Of a DNA stretch of 33,698 bases, positions 23,364-29,729 are shown piece by piece (position 1 is the first letter of the stretch; every line of letters starts with the position of its first letter). The position numbers were made by a program, and so were the translations under genes. The stretch spans positions 1 through 33,698 of IMG/VR virus record IMGVR_UViG_3300044624_003061. One strand, 5' to 3'. Below the pieces are notes generated by a model. It was not told the origin of the DNA. It saw only the letters and a program-made list of their open reading frames with translations, and did no database searches. Source of the stretch: a virus.

Positions 23364-23587
23364 TCTTTCACTCCGTTCAAGCCGCAAGCGCGGCACCAGA
23401 TGATCCAGCGGTTTTGTTCCGCAGCTCGCAGCTTGCTTCCAGTTTCGTAGTGCTGCTCATTACAGGCGGGGCAGGCTACCCACCACTTTGCTTTTGAAGT
23501 GCCTGCCCCGACGCCGTAGGCGCGCTTAACGACAAACCACTCGTTAATGCTGCGCCCAGCCATGTCGATGACCTTGCCTGCGGTCAT
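23360..23587 (-). CDS. Zinc-ribbon protein, AP2/HNH-associated type (75 aa)
   Basis: DMAGRSINEWFVVKRAY, WWVACPACNEQHYETGSKL, WIIWCRACGLNG: a G-x-x-hydrophobic start, then CPxC and CxxC pairs, the plan of small phage zinc ribbons that resemble the N-terminal part of some homing (HNH/AP2) proteins. The gene at 29096-29452 has the same plan. No nuclease motif remains. Coupled on both sides (ATGA at 23584-23587). Confidence 0.6.
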   Translation of the reverse strand: MTAGKVIDMAGRSINEWFVVKRAYGVGAGTSKAKWWVACPACNEQHYETGSKLRAAEQNRWIIWCRACGLNGVKE

Positions 23588-23997
23588 GCAGCCCGCTTTT
23601 GCGCTTGAAGGTTTCCAGTGATGATATGGATTCCTTGCTCATGCCAGCGCTGAATTGCTTTATGGTCCGCGCCGAGTAAGGTGCCTATACGGCGCCAAGG
23701 AAAAAGATGCCTGCCTGTTCGCGGGCTCACCATCATGCGCGCGCAGACAATCCGGCGCAGCACGAATTTATCTAAAGGTATAAGCACCGGCCAGCGCAGC
23801 GCCTCGTCCATGCGGGAAACATCTTTCGGGCTTGGCGTTGGCTCAGACTTCCGGGGAAGCGCCATGCTGTGCACAGGCTCGCGCACGTATTCCCAGATGC
23901 TTGTGCGGCAATGGCCTGCTGCGCGCTCGGGCGGCAAGCTCAGCAGCGTGCGCCCAGCTTCTTCGAGTCGAGAAATGACCTCCTCGTGCGTGAACAT
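23584..23997 (-). CDS. DUF6362-like HTH protein (137 aa)
   Basis: The ATG overlaps the previous stop (TAATG at 23997). FTHEEVISRLEEAGRTLLSLPPE, SIWEYVREPV, RMDEALRWPVLIPLDKFVLRRIVCARMM, FPWRRIGTLLGADHKAIQRWHEQGIHII fit the DUF6362 phage family: a helical start and a helix-turn-helix near the C-terminus (WRRIGTLLGADHKAIQR). Probably DNA binding; regulated target unknown. Confidence 0.7.
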   Translation of the reverse strand: MFTHEEVISRLEEAGRTLLSLPPERAAGHCRTSIWEYVREPVHSMALPRKSEPTPSPKDVSRMDEALRWPVLIPLDKFVLRRIVCARMMVSPRTGRHLFPWRRIGTLLGADHKAIQRWHEQGIHIITGNLQAQKRAA

Positions 23998-24221
23998 TAG
24001 AGCAGCTTCTCCAAGATAACAGATGTTTCGGTGCAGGTCGCAACGTAGCGCTGCGCGACTCCGCGCTTTGCGCGAATAAGCATCAGGTCGTTTTCTTGCA
24101 GCATGTCGCAAGCGGAAAGGAAATAATCTGGCGCCAGCGCCTTGTCGAGGTCTTCGCAACGATAAGTCCAGATCGTGAAGCCCTGGGCGTAGCTTACGAC
24201 AGCAAGGTTTCGCATCAGCAT
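23997..24221 (-). CDS. Conserved small phage protein (74 aa)
   Basis: ATG 24221 has AGGAG 7 bases upstream; a second in-frame ATG follows at 24215. Pattern MRNLAVVSYAQGFTIWTYRCEDLDKAL, YFLSACDML-ENDLMLI resembles a small protein family frequent in phages (YAQGFTxWxYxxxxxxxxxxxYFxxAxDML). Function unknown. Confidence 0.7.
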   Translation of the reverse strand: MLMRNLAVVSYAQGFTIWTYRCEDLDKALAPDYFLSACDMLQENDLMLIRAKRGVAQRYVATCTETSVILEKLL

Positions 24222-24231
24222 TTTGTATCTC

Positions 24232-24627
24232 CTAGAGCGGAAGTTCATGCAGGGTCCAGCCGTCCTCGCGTGCGCGAGCCCAGCCGATGCTTGGCGCAGT
24301 ATAGTATTTGCCCAGCACAAGCAGCATTGCAGTAATCTTCGATTCCGCAAAGACCTCTACACCGTTGCGCTCAGCGCGCCAGCGCATAGGCGTCTCGAAA
24401 GAGTTTCGGCAGATCTCAAGCTCGTCGATGACTGCGGAGAGCGCTTCGTTAAGCGGCTCATTGCTTGCGACAAGCAGCAGTAGCTCGCGTTTGGCGCGTT
24501 CAAGCGTGCGCCAAGCAGAGTGCTCAAGCGCAATATCTTCGCGATCTTGCGCAAGCTCCGCTTCTGCGTCGTCGCGGCCTTGCGTCTCGTCGAAACGGCC
24601 AGCAGAAAAGTCATCCGGGAAAGGCAT
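24232..24627 (-). CDS. Hypothetical protein (131 aa)
   Basis: ATG 24627 with AAGG-AGC-CCTT upstream and a good promoter at 24656-24684; the longer frame from 24705 would lie over the promoter. The protein is acidic and helical (DAEAELAQDREDIALEHSAWRTL, LNEALSAVIDELEICRNSF), then beta (GVEVFAESKITAMLLVLG). No family recognised. First gene of a transcription unit running down through the GC-rich cassette. Confidence 0.65.
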   Translation of the reverse strand: MPFPDDFSAGRFDETQGRDDAEAELAQDREDIALEHSAWRTLERAKRELLLLVASNEPLNEALSAVIDELEICRNSFETPMRWRAERNGVEVFAESKITAMLLVLGKYYTAPSIGWARAREDGWTLHELPL

Positions 24628-24655
24628 GGAAGGGCTCCTTGTTCTTGTGGAAAAG

Positions 24656-24684
24656 ATTTTAACAAGGCGCGTGGTCGCGCGCAA
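24656..24684 (-). promoter_or_regulatory. Sigma70-type promoter with extended -10
   Basis: -35 TTGCGC (24684-24679), 17-base spacer, -10 TAAAAT (24661-24656) preceded by TGT, an extended -10. The -35 is weak (3 of 6) but the -10 is 5 of 6. Start expected near 24649, 22 bases before ATG 24627. Confidence 0.55.
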
Positions 24685-24689
24685 CAGGT

Positions 24690-24941
24690 TTATACTATCC
24701 GCCAAACACGAAGCCCGGTGACTCCACCAGAAGAAAGCCTGCGGGCGGTGAACTTGCGGCCGGGAAAGCGGAAGTTCAGCAGCGACATATTGAGCTGTTT
24801 ATGGTCTGCTGTAGTGCGCGTGCTGTAGCCTGGAAGAAAGAGGCTATCGCCTGGCTCAAGAAGTGCCCAAGGGATCGCGTTCTCCTTTGCCGGTCGTGTG
24901 ACCGGCTCAGGAATCGGAATGTTCTTCTCGATCTTATACAT
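24690..24941 (-). CDS. Conserved-looking small phage protein with IPIP motif (83 aa)
   Basis: YKIEKNIPIPEPVTRPAKE, then PWALLEPGDSLFLPGYS and a terminal GLRVWRI match a small phage protein pattern (IEKGIPIPP...W..L..GDSxxxP...RVWRI). ATG 24941 overlaps the previous stop by 8 bases; a GTG at 24956 is an alternative. Function unknown. Confidence 0.65.
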   Translation of the reverse strand: MYKIEKNIPIPEPVTRPAKENAIPWALLEPGDSLFLPGYSTRTTADHKQLNMSLLNFRFPGRKFTARRLSSGGVTGLRVWRIV

Positions 24942-25125
24942 GGAAGATCGCAGCACCGAGAAAGCAGATGATCGCGCCGACGCCGGATACGGCTGCGATC
25001 GCCCCGCAAGCGCCAGCAGAAGAATAATCTTCTAGCTCGTATTCAAAAAACGCTTTCTCAAGCGCGATATACGCGCACATAACGAGGGTAAACGCCGGGA
25101 TTAGCAGCACCAGGGGGATGCCCAC
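24934..25125 (-). CDS. Small two-TM membrane protein (63 aa)
   Basis: GTG 25125 follows AGGA-G-TCCT by 3 bases, two bases after the helicase stop. Two hydrophobic helices (IPLVLLIPAFTLVMCAYIAL and GAIAAVSGVGAIICFLGAAIF) flank an acidic loop (EYELEDYSSAG). Could act on the host membrane; no family. Confidence 0.6.
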   Translation of the reverse strand: MGIPLVLLIPAFTLVMCAYIALEKAFFEYELEDYSSAGACGAIAAVSGVGAIICFLGAAIFHV

Positions 25126-25126
25126 T

Positions 25127-26494
25127 TTAGGACTCCTTCATCTGAAGCGTGAGCGTGTCCTGCGCGCGGGTCACACCCACGTATTTGATATTGCTTTCTT
25201 GCGCGCCGTCCCAGACCTTATCGTAATCGAGATACGCAACGTTAGCCCACTCCAAGCCTTTCGCCTTATGGATGGTAGAGAGCGTCATCGCGCCGGTGGA
25301 AGTGTCGAAGAGCTGCTTGAACGCGGGCTCAAGCTTTTCCCCGAAGCGTTCGTGGAGAATGCACATCGACTCGTAGCGATCGGCGAGACGCGCGAGCGCG
25401 CCTTTCGACTTGGCCTTCGCTTTCTCGGCAGCATACCACGAGTCGAGCGCGCGTTGCGTGGGATACCGCTTGTGCAGCGCGCGAAGGCCGGAGAGAAAGT
25501 CCCTTCCGAGATAGTTTACCGGGATCGTTTCCCGGATCGCCTGGAACGCAAGCTTGATAAGCGGCGCGTTCGTGCGAGAAAGCACCGTGCGGTTGCGCTG
25601 CGGGGAGATCCCGCGGGCAATCACGACAGAACCGGGCTTCGCCGCGGAAGAGGCTTCGATATCAGGCACGTATTTTTGCGCCTCACCGATGATGCTTTGC
25701 GGGCAGCGGAAGGAAACCGTAAGCGGGAGCACGTCCAGGGCAAAGCTATCGCAAAGCTCGCTGAAGGAGTTCTCACTTGCGCCGCGGAAGCCGTAGATTG
25801 CCTGCGCGGGATCGCCCACGATCAAATGCTGGGCGCTTGCGCCGGAGAGGCGCCGAACCATCTCATGCTGCAGCGCGGAAAGGTCTTGTGCCTCGTCGGC
25901 GGCAATGCAGCGATACTTCGGAAAAGGCGCGTCATAGCGAACGCTCATGTAGATCTGATCATCGAAGTCGATCAGGCCGTTGAACGCGGTGCGGCAGGAC
26001 TCATCGAGAAGCCACTTTGCCGCCGGAACCAGCGCTTCGCCGTCGAGAATATCGAACCGATCCGCGAGGTCGATCCATGCGAAGTCGTCCTCGTGGGTGC
26101 TGCCGCCGAAGCCAGAGGTGAAGCCGTGGGACTTCGCAAGGGAGACAAGGCGGCAAACCGCAAGGCCTTCTTCTGGAAGCTCTTTCTTCCAGGGGGAAGT
26201 GTCCCAAAGAGAAAGGAGTTTCTTGGTATCGACGCGGAGCGTTTTGCGCAGCCGGTCGCCCCAGGCGCGGTGTCCGATGCCGTTCATTGTGCGGGACTCA
26301 ACATGCTTCGGCATTCGGATAGCAAGCTCTTCCGCGATGCGCTTGTTGAACGCGAGCGCGAGAGATCCTTCCGGCGCGCGCTGGAACGCCTCGACGAGCG
26401 TTGTGGTCTTGCCGGTGCCTGCGCGCGCGCGGACTGCGAAGGAAGCGCCAGAAGCGAAGCGGGAGATAATTGCGGACTGCTGCGGGGTGTTCAC
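25127..26494 (-). CDS. SF1A (UvrD/Rep-like) DNA helicase
   Basis: 455 residues. Motif I is ARAGTGKTTT (about 23-32), motif II ADEAQD (199-204), motif III GDPAQAIYGFRGA (227-239), motif IV LTVSFRCPQ, motif V LSTIHKAKGLEW and motif VI KYVGVTRAQDTL. Shorter than UvrD/PcrA (about 720 residues), with reduced accessory domains, as in phage Dda-like or F-box-like helicases. Likely 3'-5' translocation on ssDNA in recombination-linked replication. The ATGA overlap at 26491-26494 couples it to the upstream gene. Confidence 0.9.
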   Translation of the reverse strand: MNTPQQSAIISRFASGASFAVRARAGTGKTTTLVEAFQRAPEGSLALAFNKRIAEELAIRMPKHVESRTMNGIGHRAWGDRLRKTLRVDTKKLLSLWDTSPWKKELPEEGLAVCRLVSLAKSHGFTSGFGGSTHEDDFAWIDLADRFDILDGEALVPAAKWLLDESCRTAFNGLIDFDDQIYMSVRYDAPFPKYRCIAADEAQDLSALQHEMVRRLSGASAQHLIVGDPAQAIYGFRGASENSFSELCDSFALDVLPLTVSFRCPQSIIGEAQKYVPDIEASSAAKPGSVVIARGISPQRNRTVLSRTNAPLIKLAFQAIRETIPVNYLGRDFLSGLRALHKRYPTQRALDSWYAAEKAKAKSKGALARLADRYESMCILHERFGEKLEPAFKQLFDTSTGAMTLSTIHKAKGLEWANVAYLDYDKVWDGAQESNIKYVGVTRAQDTLTLQMKES

Positions 26495-26865
26495 CGGCGA
26501 TACTCCAAGGAGAAAGCTTTTGCGACAGCAAAAAGTCGCTCGCGCAAATCTGTAATGTCGAAAGCGTCTGTTGGTTCACGCCGGCAGGCGTCGTGGGCAA
26601 GCTGTAAGGCGTTGAGCAGATTAGTATGCTCGCGCCAATCCGCGAGGTCTGAGTCAAAAAGCTCTTGGATAAGCGTACTAGCCCTGGTATTCTCAAATGC
26701 CGGATCGTAGAGGTCGTCTGGGATCAGCACCCCTACGGCGCAGCGCAGGCCCCCTGCGGCGCGATACATGCAGCCGCTGATGCCGTCGTAGGCAGGGCGG
26801 CCTTGTGTGAAGAGGTGCTCTACGACGAGGTCGAAGACCTCTTGGGCGGGTGGTAGTTTGTGCAT
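26491..26865 (-). CDS. Conserved-looking phage protein with CxYRxxxGLxCAVG motif
   Basis: 124 residues. VFDLVVEHLFTQGRPAY, CMYRAAGGLRCAVGVLIPDDLYDP matches a small protein family I recognise from many phages; two conserved Cys and a helix with HL-QG are typical. The remainder is helical. Start has AAGG-AG-CCTT upstream. Function unknown. Confidence 0.7.
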   Translation of the reverse strand: MHKLPPAQEVFDLVVEHLFTQGRPAYDGISGCMYRAAGGLRCAVGVLIPDDLYDPAFENTRASTLIQELFDSDLADWREHTNLLNALQLAHDACRREPTDAFDITDLRERLFAVAKAFSLEYRR

Positions 26866-26916
26866 GGGAAGGCTCCTTGTTCGTGGAACGCTACAGATAG
26901 TTTTGGCGCAGTCTAG

Positions 26917-27228
26917 TTATTTTTCAATGAACCTATCGAAGCGGAGCGAGCTGATCTTGCCATCAGGATACATCGACAGCTGGATACCTGCGACACGAGA
27001 TGGATTAAATCTTGCAGTGTGCGTGGCAATCGCAACTAGCTCAGCAACTATCTGCAGCGGCTTGGGCTCGCGCTGCGCTTTTTCAAGCTGGGCTTCGGCT
27101 TGTGCTGCGCGGAGCTGCAAGAGCGCTGCATCTTTGCTTTCGAGTTCATGGGTAAGACCCTCGACTTGAGCTTCCAGCTCATAAACGCGCGGGTTCTTGC
27201 GAGGAGCGCGAGGCTTTTTCGGTTCCAT
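26917..27228 (-). CDS. Coiled-coil hypothetical protein (103 aa)
   Basis: Basic start (MEPKKPRAPRKNPR), then a coiled coil (VYELEAQVEGLTHELESKD to about residue 55), then a beta-like end (GIQLSMYPDGKISSLRF). First gene after a consensus-like promoter (27255-27283). Could bind DNA through the Lys/Arg/Pro tail; no family. Confidence 0.6.
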   Translation of the reverse strand: MEPKKPRAPRKNPRVYELEAQVEGLTHELESKDAALLQLRAAQAEAQLEKAQREPKPLQIVAELVAIATHTARFNPSRVAGIQLSMYPDGKISSLRFDRFIEK

Positions 27229-27254
27229 GGGAAGACCTTTTTGTTACGAGGATT

Positions 27255-27283
27255 ATTATATAACGGGGCGAATGCCCCGGCAA
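27255..27283 (-). promoter_or_regulatory. Sigma70-type promoter with a dyad in its spacer
   Basis: -35 TTGCCG (27283-27278), 17-base spacer, -10 TATAAT (27260-27255, perfect). The spacer is mostly a perfect dyad CGGGGC-GAAT-GCCCCG (27264-27279), which could be an operator or a terminator stem for readthrough from upstream. Start expected near 27248, 20 bases before ATG 27228. Confidence 0.75.
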
Positions 27284-27290
27284 GAGGAAT

Positions 27291-27324
27291 TAGACACCTA
27301 CGGACTAAGCGCCATAGGCACCTA
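27291..27324 (-). repeat. Hairpin element copy A
   Basis: Two 13-base arms (27291-27303 and 27312-27324) and an 8-base loop; pairs in the minus-strand RNA throughout, counting G-U pairs. It begins at the stop codon of the 27322-27828 gene and is followed by AATTCCT. The arms nearest the loop (CCTACGG, CCATAGG on the plus strand) are identical to those of copy B at 31841-31874. Terminator-like in position, without a proper T-run. Confidence 0.7.
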
Positions 27325-27828
27325 ATAGAGCTTCACACTTTTAATAACCCGTTGAAGCTCCCGCTGCGCTGCAACCCAGTCCGGGTTCGCAAGAAGCTCT
27401 TCCGGCGAGCACTTCGCCCGGTTCGCAGCGAAGCGCGCGGCGCGCTGAAGAATCCGATCTTCTTCAGACCCTTGCACTTTCGCGTCGGATTCCCGGACTC
27501 GGCGCTCCATCTCTTGCCGCTCCGCGGGGTTCTGCGCGGGGTAGAGTTCCCAGATCATGCGCTCCGGTGTGCCGCGGTTCCGCATTCCGACGCGGGAAAA
27601 CTCCCAGGTATTCCCAACCGGCCTGTCGGGCCAAGTCGGAATCTTCGGCACCGTCGGGATGATCTCCTTGGCGACGCCTCCAGGTCCGCCCGCACAGCCG
27701 AAGAAGTAATACTCAAAGATATCATGCGTGACGCGATCCTTGAGCGGGATATCCTTCGTAAGAGTGTTCAGCTCCTTCAGAAGGCGTTCCACGTCTTTGA
27801 TGATTTCAACTGCGCGGGCGGAAGACAT
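27322..27828 (-). CDS. Hypothetical phage protein (168 aa)
   Basis: TAATG overlap with the upstream gene. Helical N-terminus (VEIIKDVERLLKELNTL), a middle rich in Pro, Gly and aromatic residues (FEYYFFGCAGGPGG, PTWPDRPVGNTWEF), then a charged helical C-terminus (ERQEMERRVRESDA, RAARFAANRAKC). No motif recognised. Confidence 0.6.
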   Translation of the reverse strand: MSSARAVEIIKDVERLLKELNTLTKDIPLKDRVTHDIFEYYFFGCAGGPGGVAKEIIPTVPKIPTWPDRPVGNTWEFSRVGMRNRGTPERMIWELYPAQNPAERQEMERRVRESDAKVQGSEEDRILQRAARFAANRAKCSPEELLANPDWVAAQRELQRVIKSVKLY

Positions 27829-28076
27829 TACTCTTCTCCTACGGCTGCGTCGATCGCGTCGATTACTTCAGCGATCGAGGCGCTATCATCGAAGATGCAA
27901 TCCCAGACGGCGGCGGCGTCGGCAGTCTCTTCGTCGTCGGGGTCTTCTGCCGCGTCAATGAACTCGTTATAGCCGGTCTCGAAGAGTTCATTCACCTGTT
28001 CGATGATGCTATCGAATTGCTCCCGCAGCGGGGCAAGCCGCCCGCGGAGAAGCTTGAGCTGTTCTTCTGTTGTCAT
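27828..28076 (-). CDS. Acidic hypothetical protein (82 aa)
   Basis: Helix-rich and strongly acidic, with an EDPDDEETADAAA stretch and SIAEVIDAIDAAVGEE at the end. Acidic small phage proteins often mimic DNA or bind host enzymes, but nothing here proves that. ATG 28076 has GGA-AC-TCC before it; ends in a TAATG overlap. Confidence 0.6.
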   Translation of the reverse strand: MTTEEQLKLLRGRLAPLREQFDSIIEQVNELFETGYNEFIDAAEDPDDEETADAAAVWDCIFDDSASIAEVIDAIDAAVGEE

Positions 28077-28119
28077 GGGAGTTCCTTACGTAAGGGCTGC
28101 GGCAATCGCGATCGCGAGA

Positions 28120-28551
28120 CTAATCGCGAGAAGAACTTCTTGAATAGTAAAGCTCCTTTGCTTGTTGGTGGTAGTCTCCCGGACCGAAGCGTGAAGCAAG
28201 ATCAAGCTCAAGCGCGAAGATTTGCTCCTCTGCTTCAGGGGATTGCTTCGTCGGAGGGGAAAGCAAGAACGCTTCACCGGCTCCGTTGACGATTTCTAGC
28301 GTGGAAAGCGCGCTTCCTTGCGGATAAAGCTGCAGCTCGCTTTCGCGTATTGCTAGCTCGATCTCAAAAAGTGGGGACGAAGTATCTCCGCGTTCCGCAA
28401 GGTGCTTCCGCGCGGAATAGATTTGCTGGCGAAGCCGCTTTGCATCGCCGGGATTCGCAAGCTTGATCGTCAAGCTGCCTGTGCGAAGGGCTTCAGTTGC
28501 AAGCTTGGAAAGCTGAGCAAGAAGTGTTGCTTTAGGGATCGGGATGGGCAA
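28120..28551 (-). CDS. Hypothetical protein (143 aa), TTG start
   Basis: TTG 28551 has AAGGAG 8 bases upstream and there is no in-frame ATG later, so a TTG start is well supported. Starts PIPIPKATLLAQLSKLATEALRTG, then a basic region (DAKRLRQQIYSARKHLAERG), then acidic helices (AEEQIFALELDLASRFG). No family. It is the first gene downstream of the minus-strand promoter of the control region. Confidence 0.65.
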   Translation of the reverse strand: MPIPIPKATLLAQLSKLATEALRTGSLTIKLANPGDAKRLRQQIYSARKHLAERGDTSSPLFEIELAIRESELQLYPQGSALSTLEIVNGAGEAFLLSPPTKQSPEAEEQIFALELDLASRFGPGDYHQQAKELYYSRSSSRD

Positions 28552-28581
28552 AAGCGATGCTCCTTGTTGGGAATTGTAGGG

Positions 28582-28610
28582 AGAATACCAGGAGTCTAGG
28601 CAAAGATCAA
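28582..28610 (-). promoter_or_regulatory. Sigma70-type promoter, leftward
   Basis: -35 TTGATC (28610-28605), 17-base spacer, -10 TATTCT (28587-28582) preceded by TGG (extended -10). It fires leftward into the 28120-28551 gene and the long minus-strand gene run. With the rightward promoter at 29032-29060 it flanks the inverted-repeat region. Confidence 0.65.
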
Positions 28611-28632
28611 GAGGTTATTCGTTGGTGTATGT

Positions 28633-28876
28633 GATATCTTATCGAAAACCCCCCATATAGACGATATTCGGTATATATGGGTTGTGGCAAGGAGTTTGGG
28701 GGTCCAGCTCGGGGGTGGTGCTTATATCGTTTTGTTTTTTTATTTTTTTTTTTCTAGTAATGAAGAGGGGGCTAACACCTGTTAGTGTCTAGCCTAACCA
28801 CCTTCACCCCCTTCTGGGTTTCCACAACCCATATCTAGACAATATGCGCGATATGGGGGGTTTTTCGAAAGATATC
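28633..28876. repeat. 55-base inverted repeat pair around a T-tract (control region, origin candidate)
   Basis: Arms 28633-28687 and 28822-28876 are the same length and match at 43 of 55 positions without gaps. Each arm holds its own 8-bp dyad with a 14-base loop: 28652-28659 with 28674-28681, and 28828-28835 with 28850-28857. The central 134 bases contain G-runs, a tract with 22 T in 24 bases (28730-28753) and a nested hairpin (28770-28778 with 28785-28794). No open reading frame of substance. The layout suits a replication origin, a regulator-binding region or a short inverted-repeat element; function is inferred. Confidence 0.8.
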
Positions 28877-28903
28877 AAAGGCACGTGCGGATAAGCCTTT
28901 GAT
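28874..28903. other. 9-bp hairpin at the edge of the inverted repeat
   Basis: ATCAAAGGC (28874-28882) and GCCTTTGAT (28895-28903) are perfect complements around a 12-base loop. It shares three bases with the right arm of the large inverted repeat. The following bases 28904-29031 are GC-rich and hold no gene I can support. Confidence 0.6.
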
Positions 28904-29031
28904 TTGTGCTGGAGCCCCTGGCTGGCGGTGCCGCGGGCTAGGCGGGCGGGAGCGTAAGGCGGACGATAGGGCCGGATTCCGGGGCGTGGGAAGGCCGTGG
29001 GTGATCGCTGGTATCCGTATGCGGCAAAGGG

Positions 29032-29060
29032 TTGACAATGCGAAGGCGCCCCGGTATGCT
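29032..29060 (+). promoter_or_regulatory. Near-consensus sigma70 promoter, rightward
   Basis: -35 TTGACA (29032-29037, perfect), 17-base spacer, -10 TATGCT (29055-29060). Start expected near 29067, about 29 bases before ATG 29096. The strongest promoter-like sequence in the window; drives the two zinc-ribbon genes. Confidence 0.85.
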
Positions 29061-29095
29061 TTAAAAGTCACCTAGTTGACCCAAGGGAGCACTCC

Positions 29096-29452
29096 ATGCC
29101 GAAACTTACTGACTTCCATATCGGGCAACGTTTTGGAAAACTCGTTATTATGAATGCAGGGCAGCTAGGGAGAAGAGCAGATGGTAAAACTTTTCGCACC
29201 TGGATTTGCCTTTGCGATTGTGGGGGCAAAGCGGTTATCTCCACGCAAGTTCTTGTTGCTGGAAAGAAGCAAGTCTGTGGAAGCTGTCCGAAAAGTGCGG
29301 TAAAAAAAGAATACACTAAAGCGGATAGAGCCAAAAGATTACTAAAACGGGATTTGCGGGAAAAGCAGCAAGCGCAAACGAAAAAGCTGCGACAAGAAGC
29401 ACTGCGGAATTACTTCGCGCAAAAGGAGAGCGCGAATGTCGAAGTTTCTTAA
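29096..29452 (+). CDS. Zinc-ribbon DNA-binding-like protein (118 aa)
   Basis: HIGQRFGKLVIMNAGQ, TWICLCDCGGKAVIST, GKKQVCGSCPKS: the G-x-x-F-G-x-L start and two cysteine pairs seen in phage zinc-ribbon proteins related to AP2/HNH homing proteins. From residue 66 it is a basic helix (KRLLKRDLREKQQAQTKK), well suited to bind DNA or RNA. No nuclease residues. It is transcribed from a near-consensus promoter beside the control region, so it may be an early regulator. GGAG-CA-CTCC lies just before the ATG. Confidence 0.7.
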   Translation: MPKLTDFHIGQRFGKLVIMNAGQLGRRADGKTFRTWICLCDCGGKAVISTQVLVAGKKQVCGSCPKSAVKKEYTKADRAKRLLKRDLREKQQAQTKKLRQEALRNYFAQKESANVEVS

Positions 29453-29648
29453 CGGAACGAAAGAGCGCGTAGACACAAAGCGCAGCCTTGCAAGATTCCA
29501 GCAGGAATATTCTTGCGGGGAATGCGCGACGGTTTTCTGGAGTTCGCGTAGCTGGGCGAAGTTCTGCTCAAAAGAATGTCGAATGCGAGCGGCATACACG
29601 AAGCGGAAAGCGCCTGGCACTTGTGCCGGATGGAAAAGCTCGATCTAA
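29436..29648 (+). CDS. FCS-like zinc-finger protein (70 aa)
   Basis: ATG 29436 is 17 bases inside the previous gene, with AAAGGAG 7 bases upstream. YSCGECATVFWSSRSWAKFCSKECRMRAAYTKRK: CxxC, then WAKFCSxECR, a zinc-ribbon pattern common in small phage proteins, with a basic tail. Probably binds nucleic acid with the product of the preceding gene. Confidence 0.65.
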   Translation: MSKFLNGTKERVDTKRSLARFQQEYSCGECATVFWSSRSWAKFCSKECRMRAAYTKRKAPGTCAGWKSSI

Positions 29649-29692
29649 GCATCTCTACTGCCCGGAAGAAGTTTCTAGCTTCGCTTCGCGAA

Positions 29693-29723
29693 GGCTCCGC
29701 GCCTGAAGCGGTAGCGCGGAGCC
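29693..29723. other. Strong 10-bp hairpin between converging genes
   Basis: GGCTCCGCGC (29693-29702) pairs perfectly with GCGCGGAGCC (29714-29723) around an 11-base loop, in the 81-base gap between a plus-strand gene and a minus-strand gene that face each other. No T-run follows in either direction, so it may stop transcription only with help or protect 3' ends. Confidence 0.5.
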
Positions 29724-29729
29724 CGGCAG

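Noticed and set aside
24205-24216. CTGATG directly followed by CGAAAC near the start of the 23997-24221 gene
   Set aside because: A9 is missing and there is no stem II between the two core parts; the bases are the first codons of a well-supported gene.
25118-26710. 530-residue plus-strand ORF opposite the SF1 helicase
   Set aside because: Antisense shadow of a gene with all helicase motifs; the product is Arg-rich with no recognisable domain.
28633-28876. Miniature transposon (MITE) with 55-base terminal repeats
   Set aside because: No target-site duplication is visible at the outer ends and no second copy is present in the window. Position between divergent promoters fits a control region better, but it is not excluded.
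28835-29071. Minus-strand ORF of 78 residues in the control region
   Set aside because: It runs through the right inverted-repeat arm, the hairpin and the promoter, has no good binding site and a random-looking composition.
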